This document shows positions 30,830 to 33,965 of a stretch of 33,965 nt of DNA, piece after piece. Within the stretch, counting starts at the first letter, position 1, and each line of letters opens with the position of its first letter. The stretch is from Branchiostoma floridae (lineage: Eukaryota; Chordata; Leptocardii; Amphioxiformes; Branchiostomatidae): the NCBI RefSeq assembly GCF_000003815.2, contig NC_049992.1, forward strand, positions 17,709,686-17,743,650, given 5' to 3'. The notes beneath the pieces are model-generated. The model saw only the letters and a program-made list of their open reading frames with translations. It ran no database searches and was not told where the DNA came from. A program made the translations under genes and the position numbers.

Positions 30830-31440
30830 AAAGAATACTGTCTGTCCCAAAGACTATCTACCACTCGAAAAATGACCGTACCATGTCCAGAACTCGATAT
30901 ATCAAACCAGGTGCAGTACAAAAAAAAAGCAACTAGGGGGACTAAAATTTGATAGTTTTGAGGTCTTATGAAAAAGACCTACCAACATAATGAATGTCAA
31001 GACCTCATACTTTAGCCAAATAATGTTACACTTTTCGAATGACAAATGTGACATTTTCTCATTTATATGCACAATATGCAAAATTATGTTTGGTTGATAA
31101 TCTTTTCTACCCCAAGAAACATAAGTCATTAATGAAATAAAGTCGTATCTTAGCAAATAATAGCATTTCCACATAAAACGTGTAAATGAGCCAATATTTG
31201 TATAACGTTTCTCATTAATTACGCAAATTATATCCCGTTTTGCATAGTGAATATTTGATTGAGCATCACTTGATCTATCTAATATGCACATTAACCGTTC
31301 CCTTCTGTTCATTTAAAACCGCGAAGTGCCCAAAAGCTATCGCTCGTATTTGCTGTACCAAAAGCTATCTTCCATCAGAAAACGCGACCATCTTAACAGT
31401 TTCTCAAGTTATGCTGTCATCACTTACAATTACAGATACA
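30830..31440. repeat. Possible dispersed repeat region
   Basis: CCAAAGACTATCTACCACTC at about 30847 is echoed by CCAAAAGCTATCTTCCATC at about 31358, each followed by GAAAA and a GACC-containing stretch. Between them lie AT-rich blocks such as CATTTATATGCACAATATGC. This looks like a dispersed element within the proposed intron, but its ends were not found. Confidence 0.3.
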
Positions 31441-31620
31441 GATCTTAACGTTTTAATGGCCTTCCATTTCGCTGAACGTCCCCACATATTCTTACGAACT
31501 GACGTGGTATACAATCTTCTCAAGCGTGTAACGTAAATTACATTTAGATAGCACATAGTTGTGTATAAATATCCTGGTACGATCTTGGATGCTTGCCGAC
31601 GAAGGTTTGTCTTTAGAAAA

Positions 31621-31832
31621 TACTGTAAATGCATTTAAGTTCGCGGGGATTTAATTTCGCGGTAGCGGGAAAAATGACTTTTCGCGGTGGATTAAATTTC
31701 GCGGTAACACCATCGACTGAAGTCTAATACCTTAATAGAAAAATGTTAGTGGTGGATTTAAGTTCGCGGTAAAGTGGTCGCCGCGAAAACCGCGAACAGT
31801 AATCCACCGCGAACATTTCTGCATTTACAGTA
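31621..31832 (+). mobile_element. TACTGTAAATGCA MITE with TTCGCGG motif repeats, copy 2
   Basis: It begins TACTGTAAATGCATTTAAGT and ends TTTCTGCATTTACAGTA, inverted relative to the copy at 7468-7679 and of identical length (212 bp). It shares TTCGCGGGGATTTAATTTCG and GCGGTAGCGGGAAAAATG with that copy. It lies inside the proposed intron 30769-31967. Confidence 0.87.
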
Positions 31833-31967
31833 ACACTGGCCCCCAGACTACTATCCTTCAACGTTCCTTTGGGATCGGTGATCGGGAAATGCCAGACGTC
31901 CCTTCTACGAAAATTAGCCTCTAGTGGCCAATTCTCTTTCTCTTTTCCTGCGAGTTCTTTCAATTAG

Positions 31968-32132
31968 GTGGACGTGAATGATATTGGACATTCAGAATTG
32001 ACAACGCAGGAATTGAAAGAGGCAGTACGAACAGAATGTATCGCTGAAAACGAACAAGAGGACAAATATGATGTCTATATCAATATTTCTGGGTTGTGGC
32101 AGAGAAAGAAATGTTATAGCTGCGCAAATTAA
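31968..32132 (+). CDS. Candidate terminal coding exon
   Basis: Preceded by a classical acceptor: the pyrimidine-rich stretch CTCTTTCTCTTTTCCTG, then TTCTTTCAATTAG ending at 31967. The phase-0 frame VDVNDIGHSELTTQELKEAV, then RTECIAENEQEDKYDVYINI and SGLWQRKK, runs 54 codons to TAA at 32130-32132. It is acidic and hydrophilic, with no domain I recognise. Joined in phase to 30646-30768, it would form the end of a protein across a 1,199-bp GT-AG intron. Chance openness at this length is not negligible, and no polyadenylation signal was found close downstream. Confidence 0.33.
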   Translation: MDVNDIGHSELTTQELKEAVRTECIAENEQEDKYDVYINISGLWQRKKCYSCAN

Positions 32133-33311
32133 CAACCAACATTTTGAAGTGTTACCAGTTTTGACAGTGAAAGGCACAGGCTGTATAAAGCAACGTCATT
32201 AAGACACAAGATACAAATTTTGATATACAAATTGATGTATATCCACAAAAAATGATGGCTTAACCATGTTCTTTATAACGTTTGATCAGTTTAAATCATT
32301 TACTGTTGTAAACTGTTCGTTGACTACCACCATTGTCGGTCACTGTTAATATTAATCATACACTAGATCTTGACTGTCCATCATAATTAGCAATCCAACC
32401 AATGATAGCATTGTAATTAGTGGTTTGACGAATGAGAAGATGGCTGCATGTCCGTTGAATGTTTGAATTTTTATGTGGATTTTCTCGTGTCTATGTCCGA
32501 CATCCAGTTGCACTACGCAAAGAATACAAGTCATAAATCAAAATCCAGAACAAGATGTCCAAATGTACATGCATTATGGAGTTGCTAGTATTTTAAAATC
32601 AAACAAATCAAAATTATATTATCAGCAGATATTAGATCTTACAAGAACTTGAGTATTCATAAGCGTAAAATAAAATGAAATCAGATTTTTGAAGACCCGT
32701 GTAATAAACATTAGAAAGCAAAACTTTATACCTGAATTCCACTCTTAAGTTACAAAAGAATTTATTTTAGGTAAGCTTAAGAAAAACAACCATAAAAACG
32801 ACAAAATTTGCCCAAACGGTTGGCTTGTTCTAATTGCTAAACGTACAACAAACTCACAAACGGTTCTTGAATATAATATTTGCTTTAAGTTGATTGCCAT
32901 ACTCAAGACAAACACATAAACGACTCCGTTTGTAGAACAAATGTATAAATATTGCACAATTCTTGGCGCCACACTTTTCTGTAGCCCAGCTCTTTTGACA
33001 GGACAATTTGTAACACTTTGGTGTTCACCCCCGTTCTTAACCCTTGCGTTCCATCAGCGAGGACATCTAGACAACTGTAATTTACAAATCCCTTTCTTCT
33101 TATCTCCATGTTAAGGCTACAAGCACTGGACGCAATCATGGCGGATTTCAAGTGGCTTTAATGTGCTTTAAACCTCTTATTTGGGCGTTTGGCCGTCATC
33201 CAGACTTTCATTGAAGACGGATTTGTACTGTCTGCCCTGATAATACGGACGCCGGCTGGAAGACATCAAAGTATGGGCCCGGGCGTATAAGCTTCGATCG
33301 GTTACGGAACT
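32133..33311. other. No recognisable gene
   Basis: AT-rich, with short minus-strand frames only. AATAAA-containing stretches near 32669 and 32704 are far from the candidate exon above. Confidence 0.4.
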
Positions 33312-33965
33312 GTCAGTTCTTGTACAATGACTGGGTTATTTAAGACTTAAATCCCCCAGAAAAGTCTCGCATGAACGAAAATGTTTTAACATACTTTCTA
33401 TATTGTGTAAGGAAAAGGTCAGTTCGTGCACAATCATAGGGTTATTTAAGAATTAGATCCCTCAGAAAAGCCTCGCATGAACGAAAATGTTTTAACATAC
33501 TTTCTATATTTTGTAAAGAAAAGGTCAGTTCGTGCACAATCATAGGGTTATTAAAGACTTAGATCCCTCAGAAAAGCCTCGCATGAACGCAAATGTTTTA
33601 ACATACTTTCTATGTTCTGCATTAAAGGCGGAGAAATACTCAACATCGGTGGTTGGGTAGGGGATTTGAACCCTATACATGTACCTCCGTTACGGAACTA
33701 TCAGTTCTTGTACAATCCCTATGGTATTTAAGACTTAAATCCCTCAAAAAAAGCCTCGCATAAACGCAAATGTTTTAACATACTTTCTATATTGTTTAGA
33801 GCCTTTTTTTTAGAGGAGTATCAAATGCGGAGAAGTACTCAACTTTGGTGGTTTGGTAGAGTATTCGAACCCTAACGTTACGGAACTGTCAGTTCGTGTA
33901 CAGTCATTGGGATATATAAGACTTAAATCCCTAAGAACTCGCATGAGCTCAAATGTTTTACCATA
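33312..33965. repeat. Tandem array with two unit lengths, running off the window
   Basis: Units start at about 33312, 33418, 33524, 33700 and 33888. Each has GTCAGTTCNTGTACAAT, GGGTTATTTAAGACTTA, AATCCCTCAGAAAAGCCTCG, CATGAACGAAAATGTTTTAA and CATACTTTCTAT. The first two intervals are exactly 106 bp. The next two are about 176 and 188 bp because a second module (GGAGAAATACTCAACATCGG, GGTTGGGTAGGGGATTTGAA, GTTACGGAACT) is added. The array continues past the last base. Confidence 0.92.

Noticed and set aside
33640-33880. B-box-like words on the minus strand in the terminal array
   Set aside because: No A box at proper spacing and no acceptor pairing; kept only as a remark in the array finding.
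1-33965. CRISPR array, operons, ribosome-binding sites, bacterial mobile elements
   Set aside because: Nothing prokaryotic is present. The tandem arrays have diverged long units with no spacer pattern, and coding density is near zero.

Overview
This window is 33,965 bp of animal nuclear DNA, read here as non-coding, repeat-filled sequence with no confidently identifiable host gene. Signs of a eukaryote: no long reading frames on either strand, decayed non-LTR and Penelope-type retroelement tails, tRNA-derived SINEs, many short terminal-inverted-repeat (TIR) elements with target-site duplications, diverged tandem arrays, and a scaffold gap (Ns at 9776-10594). The repeat types resemble those I associate with lancelets (Branchiostoma). 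That assignment is from memory of repeat style, not a search, and should be treated as a hypothesis.

Layout. 1-530: tail of a CR1/L2-like retrotransposon (minus). 2406-5949: three copies of a foldback element with GGCC ends and TTA/TAA target duplications, plus a five-unit tandem array (3006-3950). 6584-8985: a second MITE family, a 606-bp TIR element carrying a nested MITE, a SINE split by a MITE, and a repeat found again at 16.2 kb. 9680-11217: one retrotransposon tail broken by the gap and by a hAT-like hairpin MITE. 11715-12325: another retrotransposon tail (minus) ending beside a perfect 18-bp hairpin. 13862-14930: a SINE followed by two head-to-tail Penelope-like fragments. 16827-17784: a piggyBac-like MITE flanked by TTAA. 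18-21 kb: a minus-strand SINE and a second TIR element interrupted by a retrotransposon tail. 22-24.7 kb: a three-unit tandem array, another MITE and a third type of retrotransposon tail. 24.7-29 kb: mostly unrecognised AT-rich DNA with small tandem repeats and a dispersed repeat shared with 16.4 kb. 29-32.2 kb: an unrecognised open frame, a CR1-like 3' terminus, and two open segments at 30646-30768 and 31968-32132 whose splice signals and phases fit one 1.2-kb intron. 33312-33965: the start of a tandem array running off the window.

How it fits together. Host function is not evident. The exception may be the two candidate exons at 30.6-32.1 kb, which could be the 3' end of a gene on the plus strand. 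The rest records repeated insertion. Several nestings (MITE in SINE, MITE in TIR element, MITE in retrotransposon, retrotransposon in TIR element) give relative ages. The most informative content is the set of non-autonomous DNA elements, whose ends and target duplications can be read directly. I found no prokaryote-style operon, CRISPR array or intact transposase.
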